Origin: Geminicoccaceae bacterium
Lineage (GTDB): Bacteria > Pseudomonadota > Alphaproteobacteria > Geminicoccales > Geminicoccaceae
Direction of reading: 5' to 3'
NCBI GenBank assembly: GCA_020445645.1
Contig: JAGRGG010000206.1
Span: forward strand, 1 to 34,220
DNA: 34,220 bases
Shown here: positions 8,933-16,435 of the stretch, one piece after another
How the letters are laid out: every line of letters begins with the position of its first letter
Numbering within the stretch: position 1 is the first letter of the stretch
Made by a program: the position numbers and the translations under genes
The notes under the pieces: model-generated
What the model was told of the DNA's origin: nothing
What the model saw: only the letters and a program-made list of their open reading frames with translations
Database searches by the model: none

Positions 8933-9850
8933 TCAACCTTTGGGATCGGCGAGAAAGGCCAGGATCAGCCCGGCGGCGTCGACGTCTTTCTGGTTGAGGA
9001 GGTTGTGGATGCCGCCTTCGAGGACGACGCGGCGGGTCGGCGCCTTCATGACGGCCTGGAGGCCGTCGATGGCGGCCTCGGGGAGGATGGGATCGGCGGT
9101 GCCGTGGAGGAGGAGGGTGGGGGCCGTGATCCGGGGCGCCGCTTTGAAGGCGTCGTCGGCGAGGCCGAGGATGCCGTCGTAGGCGGCGACCGTCATCCGG
9201 CGGACGACGCGGGGGTCGTTCCGGAACAGGCGGTTCGCGCGCTCGGTGAGGCGGGGGTCGTCGTGTTCGACGGCGAGGCCGAGCCACGGCAAGACGCGGG
9301 CGCCGAGGCCGAGGAGCGCGTCGAGGAACGGCTGCCGCCCGGCGGGGCCGCGCGCGGCCGGGGCGGCGAGGACGAGGCCGGCGAGGTCGGATCGTCCCGC
9401 CGCGGCGTCGATGGCGACGGCGCCGCCCATGCTGACGCCGAGGAGAAAGCGGGGCAGGTCCGGGTCGGCGTCGTCCGCCGCCCGAATGAAATCCCGCGCG
9501 TCGGCAACGAGACGCCCGCCGCCGGGCCAGCTTCCCCTGTCCGGATCGTCGCCGAAGCCGCGCTGGTCGATGGCGAGCAGGGCGTAGCCCTCGCCCGCCA
9601 GCCGTTCGCCGAGGCCCTGGAACACGAGGCCGAAGCCGCCGAAGCCGTGCAATGCCAGGACGACGGCCTTGGGCGCGCCCTCCGGTCCCCAGCGGCGGAG
9701 CGGCAGCCGCCGGCCGTCCGAGGCGACGAGGGCCGCCGCCTCCAGCTTCGGCGTCACGACGGGCGGCTCGGGCGCGGGCGCGCAGGCGGCGAGCCAGAGC
9801 AGGGAGAGCAGCGCCGCAAGAACGCCGCGACGTGAGGGACCATGCGCCAT
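8933..9850 (-). CDS. alpha/beta hydrolase lipoprotein (lysophospholipase/monoacylglycerol lipase-like)
   Basis: This 305-residue serine hydrolase has a lipoprotein signal peptide; the lipobox LAAC puts the lipidated cysteine at C23, so it is likely membrane-anchored on the periplasmic side. The triad is visible: nucleophile S140 in GVSMGG, acid D253 in HGTADPI and base H282 in GGIHNLL. HGFGG near residue 68 gives the oxyanion region. The pattern fits the Hydrolase_4 group acting on monoacylglycerols or lysophospholipids. ATG 9850 follows GGAGG at four bases. It lies 114 bases upstream of the BMP gene on the same strand, so it may share transcription with that operon, though no functional link is evident. 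Confidence 0.85.
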   Translation of the reverse strand: MAHGPSRRGVLAALLSLLWLAACAPAPEPPVVTPKLEAAALVASDGRRLPLRRWGPEGAPKAVVLALHGFGGFGLVFQGLGERLAGEGYALLAIDQRGFGDDPDRGSWPGGGRLVADARDFIRAADDADPDLPRFLLGVSMGGAVAIDAAAGRSDLAGLVLAAPAARGPAGRQPFLDALLGLGARVLPWLGLAVEHDDPRLTERANRLFRNDPRVVRRMTVAAYDGILGLADDAFKAAPRITAPTLLLHGTADPILPEAAIDGLQAVMKAPTRRVVLEGGIHNLLNQKDVDAAGLILAFLADPKG

Positions 9851-9969
9851 CGTTCCTCCAGGGAGCCGGCAGGCAGATGGCGCGCGGGGCGGGGGTTTCC
9901 AGGTCGTGCTTCCTTGCGGGGCGGGGGCGGGTCCGTCCGTGTCGACCGTCGAGGACGCCCCCGCCGGCC

Positions 9970-9981
9970 GACGCGAAGCGT
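9970..9981 (+). repeat. GACGCGAAGCGT hairpin repeat, copy 1
   Basis: An exact 12-base copy lies in the 196-base divergent gap between the lipoprotein hydrolase and the EamA gene. It is preceded by a GC-rich block like that next to the other copies. GACGC and GCGT can pair around GAA. Confidence 0.6.
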
Positions 9982-10046
9982 ATGGACAATCCAGCCGGCC
10001 AGAGGCTAAGGCTTCGGATCCTCCTCTACCGCAAGGAACCGCCCGG

Positions 10047-10973
10047 ATGGGCTCGCTTCCGCTCGGCACCGGGAAGGCGCTGGCCCGGCCCGACCTCGTC
10101 GGCATCGGCGCCGCCGTGCTGGGCGCCGCCCTGTTCGGGACCAAGCCCGTCTTCATCAAGCTCGCCTACGCCGACGGGACGGGGGCGCTGACGCTGCTCT
10201 TCTGGCGGATGGCGTTCGCGCTGCCGGCCTACCTCGTGATCGGCGGGCTCGAACTCCACAAGCGCCGCCGGGGGGGCGGCCTGCCGGGGCAGAGGATCGT
10301 CCTGCTGGCCGCGCTCAACGGCCTGCTCGGCTACTACGTCGCCAGCCTGCTCGACTTCACGGGCCTCGAACACGTGACGGCGCAGCTCGAGCGGCTGATC
10401 CTCTTCACCTACCCCTTCTGGGTCGTGATCCTGGGCACCCTGTTCTTCGGCCAGAAGCTGCGCGCCGTCACCTTCCCGGCCTTCGCCGTCGCCTACGCCG
10501 GGCTCGGCCTCATCTTCTGGCGGGCGATGGGAACCACGCGGGGCGCCGACCTCGTCGCCGGGAGCATCCTCGTCCTCGGCGCCGCCTTCGCCTTCGCGCT
10601 GGCGCAACTCTTCGGGCGCGGGCTCATCGTCCGGATCGGGGCCGGCCTCTACACCTCGATCGCCATGACGGCGGCGGGGCTCGGCGTCGTGGCGCACGTC
10701 CTCCTGGCGCAGCCCTTCGCCGACCTCGCCGTCTCGGGCCACGTCCTGGCGTTGGCCTTCTGCCTCGCCGTCGTCTCGACGATCCTGCCCTCCTACATCC
10801 AGAACTTCGCCCTCGGCCGGATCGGCGCCGACGGCGCCGCGATGGCCGGCAACGCCGGCCCCGTCTTCACGATCCTCCTCGGCGTCTGGCTCCTCGCCGA
10901 ACCCTTCGGCCCGTTCGAGGCGCTGGGCACGCTGCTCGTCATCGGCGGCGTCGCTCTGTTCACGCGCCGGTAG
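10047..10973 (+). CDS. EamA/DMT-family transporter
   Basis: This 308-residue inner-membrane protein has ten predicted helices and two EamA repeats. The first begins LFGTKPVFIKLAYADG and the second covers roughly residues 165-306. The C-terminal LGVWLLAEPFGPFEALG is typical of the family. ATG 10047 is preceded by AAGGAA at eight bases. The longer upstream frame is rejected because it is arginine-rich and not protein-like. It is divergent from the lipoprotein hydrolase and convergent with the next gene, so it is probably transcribed alone. The substrate is unknown, and it is not closely similar to the EamA protein at 4311-5207. Confidence 0.88.
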   Translation: MGSLPLGTGKALARPDLVGIGAAVLGAALFGTKPVFIKLAYADGTGALTLLFWRMAFALPAYLVIGGLELHKRRRGGGLPGQRIVLLAALNGLLGYYVASLLDFTGLEHVTAQLERLILFTYPFWVVILGTLFFGQKLRAVTFPAFAVAYAGLGLIFWRAMGTTRGADLVAGSILVLGAAFAFALAQLFGRGLIVRIGAGLYTSIAMTAAGLGVVAHVLLAQPFADLAVSGHVLALAFCLAVVSTILPSYIQNFALGRIGADGAAMAGNAGPVFTILLGVWLLAEPFGPFEALGTLLVIGGVALFTRR

Positions 10974-10985
10974 ACGCTTCGCGTC
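10974..10985 (-). repeat. GACGCGAAGCGT hairpin repeat, copy 2 (between convergent genes)
   Basis: This exact copy, in reverse orientation, fills the 12-base gap between the stop codons of the EamA gene (10973) and the alpha/beta-hydrolase-like gene (10986). With the neighbouring G it makes GACGC-TTC-GCGTC, a perfect five-base-pair hairpin. It could serve as a transcription barrier, but it has no T-run. Confidence 0.6.
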
Positions 10986-11855
10986 CTATGCATAAGCTTC
11001 CACGCCGGGCGCAAGGCGGACGCGGCGCTGCCAGGGGCGGGTGCCGGGGATGTCGCCGGTGCGGAGGGCGGCCTGGAGGTGGGCGAGGACGGGGCCCGGC
11101 CGGCCCGCGCCGTCGGGCAGGTGGTAGGCGTGGGCCTTGGGGTCGCAGCCCGCCGCGACCGCGCCGGCGTCGACGGCGGCGGCCCGTTCGGGGAGGAGGT
11201 CGACGAGGGCGGGGCCGGTGCGGCCGAGCGCGGCTTCGTCTCCCAGCCCCGCCAGCACCGCGTCGGCGGCGGCGTGGTAGAGGACGAGGCGGCGGGCGGC
11301 GGCGAGGGGTCCGCCCGCCTCCAGCGCGTCGTCGGGCAGAGCGGGGGCGGCGAGGAAGGCGGCGTCGAGGCGGGGGACTCCCGACCGGCGCAGGGCCTCT
11401 TGCAGGACCCTGGCGCCCATCCCGTGCGCCAGGACGGCGGTCGGGCGGGCGTCGTCGGCGCCGAGGCGGGCGAGCGCGCGGGCGAGTGCCAGGCCGCCCT
11501 GCGCCGCGAGCAGGGGTTCGTCCCCGGCGCCGGGGGATCCTTCGCGGCAGGGCCAGAGCACGGGCACGACCCTGACCCCGTCCTCGGCGAGCGCGCGTTG
11601 CAGGATCGCCGCCTCGCGGAACGCCCCTTCCTCCGGCCGGCGCCCGCCGTCGTGCAGATAGAGGAGGGCCTGCCGCGCCGTGCCCAGGCGGGCGAGGAAC
11701 GGGGCTTCCGTCGCCTCCTCGTAGACGTGGGCGGCGTGGCGCTTGCAGAAGTAGGGGGCAATGCCGGGCTCGCCGTTCGGCAGGTCGAAGGACAAGGGGC
11801 GGCCGGGCGTGGAACGCGGCCCTTCGATGGGACGGCTGAGCGAGAGGAACAGCAA
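10986..11855 (-). CDS. alpha/beta-hydrolase-like protein with glycine at the nucleophile position
   Basis: This 289-residue protein resembles the DUF900-type alpha/beta hydrolases: a strand with LLYLHDGG near residues 64-71, a VPVLWP segment, then AHGMGARVL around residues 143-151. In the usual AHSMGxRVL elbow the serine is the nucleophile; here codon 145 is GGG (Gly), so a canonical serine hydrolase reaction is not expected. A later LYHAAADAVL segment occupies the usual acid region. The start is TTG 11855, supported by AAGGAG seven bases upstream. No signal peptide is apparent, so it is probably cytosolic. It may be a pseudoenzyme or binding protein; the function is unknown. Confidence 0.65.
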   Translation of the reverse strand: MLFLSLSRPIEGPRSTPGRPLSFDLPNGEPGIAPYFCKRHAAHVYEEATEAPFLARLGTARQALLYLHDGGRRPEEGAFREAAILQRALAEDGVRVVPVLWPCREGSPGAGDEPLLAAQGGLALARALARLGADDARPTAVLAHGMGARVLQEALRRSGVPRLDAAFLAAPALPDDALEAGGPLAAARRLVLYHAAADAVLAGLGDEAALGRTGPALVDLLPERAAAVDAGAVAAGCDPKAHAYHLPDGAGRPGPVLAHLQAALRTGDIPGTRPWQRRVRLAPGVEAYA

Positions 11856-11862
11856 GGGCGGG

Positions 11863-11868
11863 CTCCTT
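11863..11868 (-). promoter_or_regulatory. ribosome-binding site AAGGAG that fixes a TTG start
   Basis: A consensus-like AAGGAG lies seven bases before TTG 11855, and no ATG or GTG in frame nearby has a comparable site. It decides the start of the alpha/beta-hydrolase-like gene. Confidence 0.6.
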
Positions 11869-12005
11869 GGCGACGGGGCGGCGTTATAGGTTTATAAACT
11901 TCTTAACAGGACTTCAAGCCGCAATCGTGAGAACGTAGGGCATGCCCGCGCCGAAGCGTCATAAAACGTTACAGGCGAACGAAACGCGACCGCGCCCCTG
12001 GAAGC

Positions 12006-12707
12006 TCAACCCGTCTTGGCGTCGTAGCGGCAGACCGTCCGGATCGGGCAGGCGGGGCAGAGGGGCTTTCGCGCCTTGCAGACGTAGCGTCCGTGCAGGA
12101 TCAGGCGGTGGTGGGCGTCCTGGCGGTGGCGGTCCGGCGTCACGGCGACGAGCCCCGCCTCCACCTCGGCGGGGGTGCGGCCGGGGGCGAGGCCGGTGCG
12201 GTTGGATACGCGGAAGATGTGGGTGTCGACGGCGATCGTCGGTTCTCCGAACGCCACGTTGAGGACCACGTTCGCCGTCTTGCGGCCGACGCCGGGCAGG
12301 GCCTCCAGGGCTTCGCGCATCGGCGGCACCGCGCCGCCGTGGCGCTCGACGAGGAGGCGGGACAAGGCCGCAACGTTCTTCGCCTTGGTGCGGTAGAGAC
12401 CGATCGTGCGGATGAGGGCCGCGATCCCCTCCTCGCCCAGCGCCGCCATCGCCTCCGGCGTCGGTGCGGCGGCGAACAGGCCGGGGGTCGCCCGGTTGAC
12501 GCCGGCGTCGGTCGCCTGCGCCGAGAGCACGACGGCGACCAGGAGGGTGAAGGGGTCTTGGTGGACGAGTTCGGTGCGGGCGTCGGGCGTTGCCGCCGCG
12601 AGTGCTTCGTAGAGCGCCTCGACGGCGTCCCCGTCGAGGCGGGTCCCGCCCCGGCCTCGGCCCCCGCCTCGATCCCCGCCTCGACCCTGGCCTTCGTCGG
12701 CGTCCAT
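12006..12707 (-). CDS. nth: endonuclease III
   Basis: This is a DNA glycosylase/AP lyase of base-excision repair that removes oxidised pyrimidines. The 233-residue protein carries the helix-hairpin-helix LPGVGRKTANVVL with catalytic lysine K143, the catalytic aspartate D161 in VDTHIFRV, and a C-terminal [4Fe-4S] motif C-x6-C-x2-C-x5-C (C210, C217, C220, C226). The start at ATG 12707 follows GGGGAGA. The first 22 residues form a Gly/Arg-rich tail not found in typical Nth proteins, which are about 210-220 residues long; this tail may be a true extension. It is divergent from the DUF2244 gene, 39 bases away. Confidence 0.95.
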   Translation of the reverse strand: MDADEGQGRGGDRGGGRGRGGTRLDGDAVEALYEALAAATPDARTELVHQDPFTLLVAVVLSAQATDAGVNRATPGLFAAAPTPEAMAALGEEGIAALIRTIGLYRTKAKNVAALSRLLVERHGGAVPPMREALEALPGVGRKTANVVLNVAFGEPTIAVDTHIFRVSNRTGLAPGRTPAEVEAGLVAVTPDRHRQDAHHRLILHGRYVCKARKPLCPACPIRTVCRYDAKTG

Positions 12708-12746
12708 CGCATATCTCCCCCGATAAAGCCCAACGGAACGAGGCCC

Positions 12747-13214
12747 GTGCCGCCCAGCGCCCCCTTCGAGGCCACCCTCTACCCGAACGGCCCCCTGCCG
12801 GCCCAGGGTTTCTGGCTGCTCGCCTGCGGCACCCTCCTCGCCTCGTCGGCGATCGGCGGCGGCTTCTTCCTTGCCGGCGCTTGGCCCGTCGCCGGGATCA
12901 TGGGGGTCGAGGTGCCCCTCTTCGTCGTCCTCCTCGCCTACGCCCGCCGTACCACCCGGCGCCGGGAACTGGTGCGGCTCGACGAGGAGGGGCTGCACAT
13001 CCAGGCGATCGACCCTTACGGGCGGACGCGGCGCTGGCGCTTCGAGCCGTCCTGGACCCGGGTCCACATGGACGACCCGCCAAGGCGCGCGAGCCGCCTC
13101 GTCGTCACGAGCCGGGGCCAGAGCCTCGCGCTCGGTCACTTCCTCACGCCGGAGGAGAAGCTCGACTTCGCCCGCGCCCTCAAGGCCGCGCTGCGCGACT
13201 ACCGCCCCTTCTAG
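12747..13214 (+). CDS. DUF2244 membrane protein
   Basis: This 155-residue protein matches the DUF2244 pattern. A short N-terminal part with FEATLYPNGPL is followed by two adjacent hydrophobic helices (about residues 23-43 and 46-66). A C-terminal cytoplasmic domain contains WRFEPSWTRV and ends in LRDYRPF. The family is common in alphaproteobacteria and has no established function. GTG 12747 was chosen because no ATG exists in frame before the conserved region, and GAGG lies just upstream. It is divergent from nth. Confidence 0.8.
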   Translation: MPPSAPFEATLYPNGPLPAQGFWLLACGTLLASSAIGGGFFLAGAWPVAGIMGVEVPLFVVLLAYARRTTRRRELVRLDEEGLHIQAIDPYGRTRRWRFEPSWTRVHMDDPPRRASRLVVTSRGQSLALGHFLTPEEKLDFARALKAALRDYRPF

Positions 13215-13533
13215 GCCGTCCGGCCGGGACATAACCCATAGGGGACGGCCGAAACCGTGTCGGTCGCCTTGACAGTTCATGAAGGGATCCCCGTCCCACG
13301 CGGTGGAAGGGTACGGTAGAGACGTATCATGATAGGTATTCTACAGGTTTAGAGGTCGAGCAGAAACGCCCGCTTCCCGATGCCGGCCCCCGTTCGCCTT
13401 CAAGGAAGGGTTTCTGGCCGCTTTCATTCCCCGTTGGATACGGCTGTCGTCGTCTCTGGCATGTCGATTGCTAGGTCTTAGACCTGGAACCGGGATGGCG
13501 TAGGCGTTGACCGGGGAAAGAGAAAGACAACGG
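13215..13533. other. 319-base intergenic stretch, no gene seen
   Basis: I see no coding signal. It is less GC-rich in the middle. It contains the palindrome TATCATGATA, the small inverted repeat AGGTCTTAGACCT shortly before the DUF4332 gene, and a TTGACA near 13270 without a convincing -10 partner. It probably carries the DUF4332 promoter. Confidence 0.4.
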
Positions 13534-13998
13534 ATGGCCCAGGATCCCTCGCGCTCGGATTGGCCCGCCTGGTCCCTGCCGATCAGCAAGCTGCGCGGCG
13601 TGCCGCAGACGGCCAGGGTGCGGCTGAAGTCGCGGCGGATCACGAATTGCGGCCAGCTCCTGGCGGCGGCCGCCGTCGCCGAGCGGCGGCAATCGCTCGC
13701 CCGGGCGACCGGCATCGACCCCCTGGTGCTGGAGGCCGTCGTCCGGCGCGCCGACATGTCGCGCGTCAACGGCATCGGCGCCGTGTTCGGGATGATGCTG
13801 GAGGAGCTGGACATCCTCGACGTGGGCGCGCTCGCCCGGCAGGACCCCGCCCGCCTGCACGGGTCGCTGCGCGACTACAACCGGCAGGAGCGCATCGCCC
13901 GGCGCTCGCCGACCCCGGAGGAGGTCGAGGACTGGGTCCGGCAGGCGCGCGCCCTGCCCCAGGTCGTCACCTGCCCCGAAGAGGAACCTTCGTCCTAG
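13534..13998 (+). CDS. DUF4332 helix-hairpin-helix protein
   Basis: This 154-residue cytosolic protein fits the DUF4332 pattern: two helix-hairpin-helix-like segments (LRGVPQTARVRLKSRRI and the VNGIGAVFGMMLEELDI region), a DYNRQERIARRSP stretch, and VEDWVRQARAL near the C-terminus. The family is thought to bind nucleic acid or act as an adaptor, but its function is not established. ATG 13534 is preferred; an upstream TTG at 13507 would add nine residues without homology. It is convergent with dapB, with a long hairpin in between. Confidence 0.78.
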   Translation: MAQDPSRSDWPAWSLPISKLRGVPQTARVRLKSRRITNCGQLLAAAAVAERRQSLARATGIDPLVLEAVVRRADMSRVNGIGAVFGMMLEELDILDVGALARQDPARLHGSLRDYNRQERIARRSPTPEEVEDWVRQARALPQVVTCPEEEPSS

Positions 13999-14012
13999 GC
14001 ACCTATCCTGGA

Positions 14013-14065
14013 AGGACCCTCACCCCAGCCCGCTCCCCGAGGGAGAGGGCTGGGGTGAGGGTCCT
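14013..14065. terminator. long hairpin between convergent DUF4332 gene and dapB
   Basis: There is a perfect 19-base-pair stem (14013-14031 with 14047-14065) starting AGGACCCTCACCCC. A smaller CTCCC/GGGAG stem nests in the loop. There is no T-run. This type of CCCTCACCCCAGCCC palindrome is widespread between genes in proteobacteria and is likely a dispersed repeat acting as a bidirectional transcription barrier. Confidence 0.75.
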
Positions 14066-14070
14066 CGAAC

Positions 14071-14874
14071 TCAGCCCTTGAGGCCGAGCACGTCGGCCAT
14101 GCCGTAGAGGCCGGGGGCGCGGCCTTCGGTCCAGCGCGCCGCGCGCACGGCCCCCTTGGCGTAGATGGCGCGGTCGCCCGCCTTGTGGGCGATCTCGATC
14201 CGCTCGCCCGCGCCCGCGAAGACCACCGTGTGGTCGCCGACCACGTCGCCGCCGCGCAGGACGGCGAAGCCGATCCCGCCCTCGGGCCGGGGGCCGGTGT
14301 GCCCGTCGCGCGCCCGGATCGCGGCGCCGGCGAGGTCGATCCCCCTGCCCCGCGCGGCCGCCTCGGCAAGCGCGAGGCCCGTGCCCGAGGGGGCGTCGAC
14401 CTTGTGCCGGTGGTGCATCTCGACGACCTCTATGTCGAACGCGGGGTCGAGCGCCCGCGCCACCCGCTCGACCAGGGCGAGGACGAGGTTGACCCCCTGG
14501 CTCATGTTGGGCGCCCAGACGACGGGCACCCGCCTCGCCGCCGCTTCGAGCGCCGCCCGCCCTCCTTCGTCCAGCCCCGTCGTGCCGACGACGTGGGCGC
14601 ACCCCGCCTCGGCGCACAGGGCCGCGTGGCGCACCGTCGCGTCCGGCGAGGAGAACTCGATCACCGCGTCCGACGCCCCGACGAGCGCCTTCACGTCGCC
14701 GGTCGCCCCGATCCCGATCGGCTCGCCGCCGGCGAGCACGCCGAGGTCCTGCCCCAGAAGCGGGCTGTCCTTCCGCTCGCTGCCGCCCGCAAGCTCCACC
14801 CCCGCCGTCGCCAGCACCTCCTTGAGGTTCGTCCGCCCCATCCGCCCGCCGCAGCCGATGATCCCGATCCGCAT
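14071..14874 (-). CDS. dapB: 4-hydroxy-tetrahydrodipicolinate reductase
   Basis: This cytosolic enzyme of the diaminopimelate/lysine pathway reduces 4-hydroxy-tetrahydrodipicolinate with NAD(P)H. The 267-residue length is normal. Motifs are the dinucleotide-binding GCGGRMGR (7-14) and the catalytic EMHHRHKVDAPSGTG with H154, H155 and K158, the key catalytic residues of DapB. GTTG at 97-100 and the APNMSQGVN stretch are also conserved. ATG 14874 follows GGAGG at five bases; a longer upstream start would add non-conserved residues. It is divergent from the isochorismatase-family gene. Confidence 0.96.
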   Translation of the reverse strand: MRIGIIGCGGRMGRTNLKEVLATAGVELAGGSERKDSPLLGQDLGVLAGGEPIGIGATGDVKALVGASDAVIEFSSPDATVRHAALCAEAGCAHVVGTTGLDEGGRAALEAAARRVPVVWAPNMSQGVNLVLALVERVARALDPAFDIEVVEMHHRHKVDAPSGTGLALAEAAARGRGIDLAGAAIRARDGHTGPRPEGGIGFAVLRGGDVVGDHTVVFAGAGERIEIAHKAGDRAIYAKGAVRAARWTEGRAPGLYGMADVLGLKG

Positions 14875-14965
14875 GGTTTCCTCCGCTCGTCCCGCAACGC
14901 CCTCCTTGTCCCGGATCGACGGCTTAGGCAAGGTGGGGGAACGCGAACCGCGAGGGGGAACGGGG

Positions 14966-15709
14966 ATGGACGAGACGGCGCTGGTCGAGGCGATGCGGTC
15001 GCACCTGCCGATCCGGGTCGCGCCCTACGACATCGGCGCGAAGGCCGCGGGACTCGTCGTCGTCGACGAGGTCGTCGGCTTCTGCGCCGTCGGCGGCGGC
15101 AACCTCGCCCCCACAGCCCCCGACGAACAGGTGCGCCGGATGGTCGAGGAGACCGACCGCCTCGCCCGCCGCTTCGCCGAATACCGCCGCCCGATCCTCG
15201 CCTTCCTCGACACCCACGAGCCCGGCGTCCCCGAGCCCCCCTACCCGCCGCACTGCGAGCGGGGCACGGGCGAGGAGGACCTCGTACCGGAACTGCGCTG
15301 GCTCGAGGACTGCAACGAGGCGACGCTGATCCGCAAGGACTGCATCAACGGCTTCGTCGGCGCGATCGAGGCCGCCTACAGGGGCCACGGCCTCAGCCAC
15401 AACAAGGCCGTCGACTGGGTGAACCGCCACCGCCTCGAATCCGTCCTTGTCACCGGCATCTGCACCGACGTCTGCGTCATGGACTTCGTGCTGACCCTGC
15501 TCTCGGCCCGCAACCACCGGCTGATGCCGACGCTCAAGGACATCGTCGTCGTCGAGCCCGCCACCGCCACCTACGACCTGCCGCAAGCGGCGGCGGCGGG
15601 CCTCGGCCTGCCCGAGACAGCGAGCCACCCGAAGGCGCCCACGCACCACATGGGCCTCTACTTCATGGCCTCGCGGGGGGCGGTGCTGGCGGATCACATT
15701 ATTGTTTAA
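14966..15709 (+). CDS. isochorismatase-family cysteine hydrolase (nicotinamidase-like)
   Basis: This 247-residue cytosolic hydrolase has the isochorismatase/nicotinamidase triad: D34 in VVVDEV, K124 in LIRKDCINGF and C170 in GICTDVCV. Metal-type residues D82 and H84 (LDTHEPG) and H96 (PPHCERGTG) point to nicotinamidase-like amide hydrolysis. ATG 14966 follows GAGGGGG. The last codons (HIIV and stop) switch abruptly to AT-rich DNA that continues into the next gene, so the native 3' end may have been altered by an insertion. Confidence 0.82.
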   Translation: MDETALVEAMRSHLPIRVAPYDIGAKAAGLVVVDEVVGFCAVGGGNLAPTAPDEQVRRMVEETDRLARRFAEYRRPILAFLDTHEPGVPEPPYPPHCERGTGEEDLVPELRWLEDCNEATLIRKDCINGFVGAIEAAYRGHGLSHNKAVDWVNRHRLESVLVTGICTDVCVMDFVLTLLSARNHRLMPTLKDIVVVEPATATYDLPQAAAAGLGLPETASHPKAPTHHMGLYFMASRGAVLADHIIV

Positions 15710-15735
15710 ATAGAACATTCAAAGGCGCAATTCTA

Positions 15736-16413
15736 ATGTCAGAAATCTCAAGAAAATTGGATATAACTTGTAATCAATGCAATACAAGATTTATTGCTGA
15801 TGTTTATGAAGGACGAACAATATACTTAGGGGAAGATCAATATCCCAATTTGTCCTTTAGCTTAATTCAATGCTCAACATGTAATATACCATTGCTGGTC
15901 GAGCAAGATGTTGAATATGATCTTGATCGAATTGGACATGGCCCAGCAAAATTAATATTTCCAATAACAAGATTTAATATAGATACAGCTATTCCTAAGT
16001 TTATAAAGGTAGCACTTGAAGAAGCCATTATTTGCTACAGAGCAAAAGCATACACAGCAAGCGCCATCATGTGCAGAAAAGTGTTAGAAGGCGTATGTAA
16101 TCACTTCAATATGAAAGGTGGTTCTTTAGCAGACAGGCTAAGAAAAATGAGAAGCGACGGAATTATTGATAATACATTAACAGAATGGTCAGAAGTGCTT
16201 AAAGCAGCTGGCAATGAAGCAGCTCATGATGTGCAGATGCAGGTAAATCATAATGATGCCAAGGATTTACTCGAATTTGCTATTGCAATAAATGATTATT
16301 TGTTTTCATTTAGAAAAAAATTCGAGTCTTTTAAAGCGAGAATAAGTAAAAGGCAGATATCTTCTGATAAGCAAGAAAGTATCAAAAAGGCAGAATCTGC
16401 GGAGGGAGTTTAG
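15736..16413 (+). CDS. DUF4145 protein with zinc-ribbon, AT-rich and probably acquired
   Basis: This 225-residue protein starts with a four-cysteine zinc-ribbon (C12, C15, C46, C49). It is followed by a DUF4145-type helical domain (about 85-200) with KVALEEAIICYRAKAY, CRKVLEGVC and a final AGNEAAHD motif. DUF4145 proteins occur alone or fused to restriction and other defence proteins; a molecular function is not established. The codons are strikingly A/T-rich compared with every neighbour, which indicates recent transfer. ATG 15736 is 26 bases after the isochorismatase stop; no strong ribosome-binding site is visible. The stop codon lies inside the loop of a terminator hairpin. Confidence 0.8.
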   Translation: MSEISRKLDITCNQCNTRFIADVYEGRTIYLGEDQYPNLSFSLIQCSTCNIPLLVEQDVEYDLDRIGHGPAKLIFPITRFNIDTAIPKFIKVALEEAIICYRAKAYTASAIMCRKVLEGVCNHFNMKGGSLADRLRKMRSDGIIDNTLTEWSEVLKAAGNEAAHDVQMQVNHNDAKDLLEFAIAINDYLFSFRKKFESFKARISKRQISSDKQESIKKAESAEGV

Positions 16414-16430
16414 CCTCCCTCCGCATTTTG
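16399..16430 (+). terminator. intrinsic terminator of the DUF4145 gene
   Basis: A perfect ten-base-pair stem (TGCGGAGGGA paired with TCCCTCCGCA) encloses the stop codon in its loop and is followed by TTTT. It lies between the convergent DUF4145 gene and acsA. Confidence 0.8.
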
Positions 16431-16435
16431 ATGTG

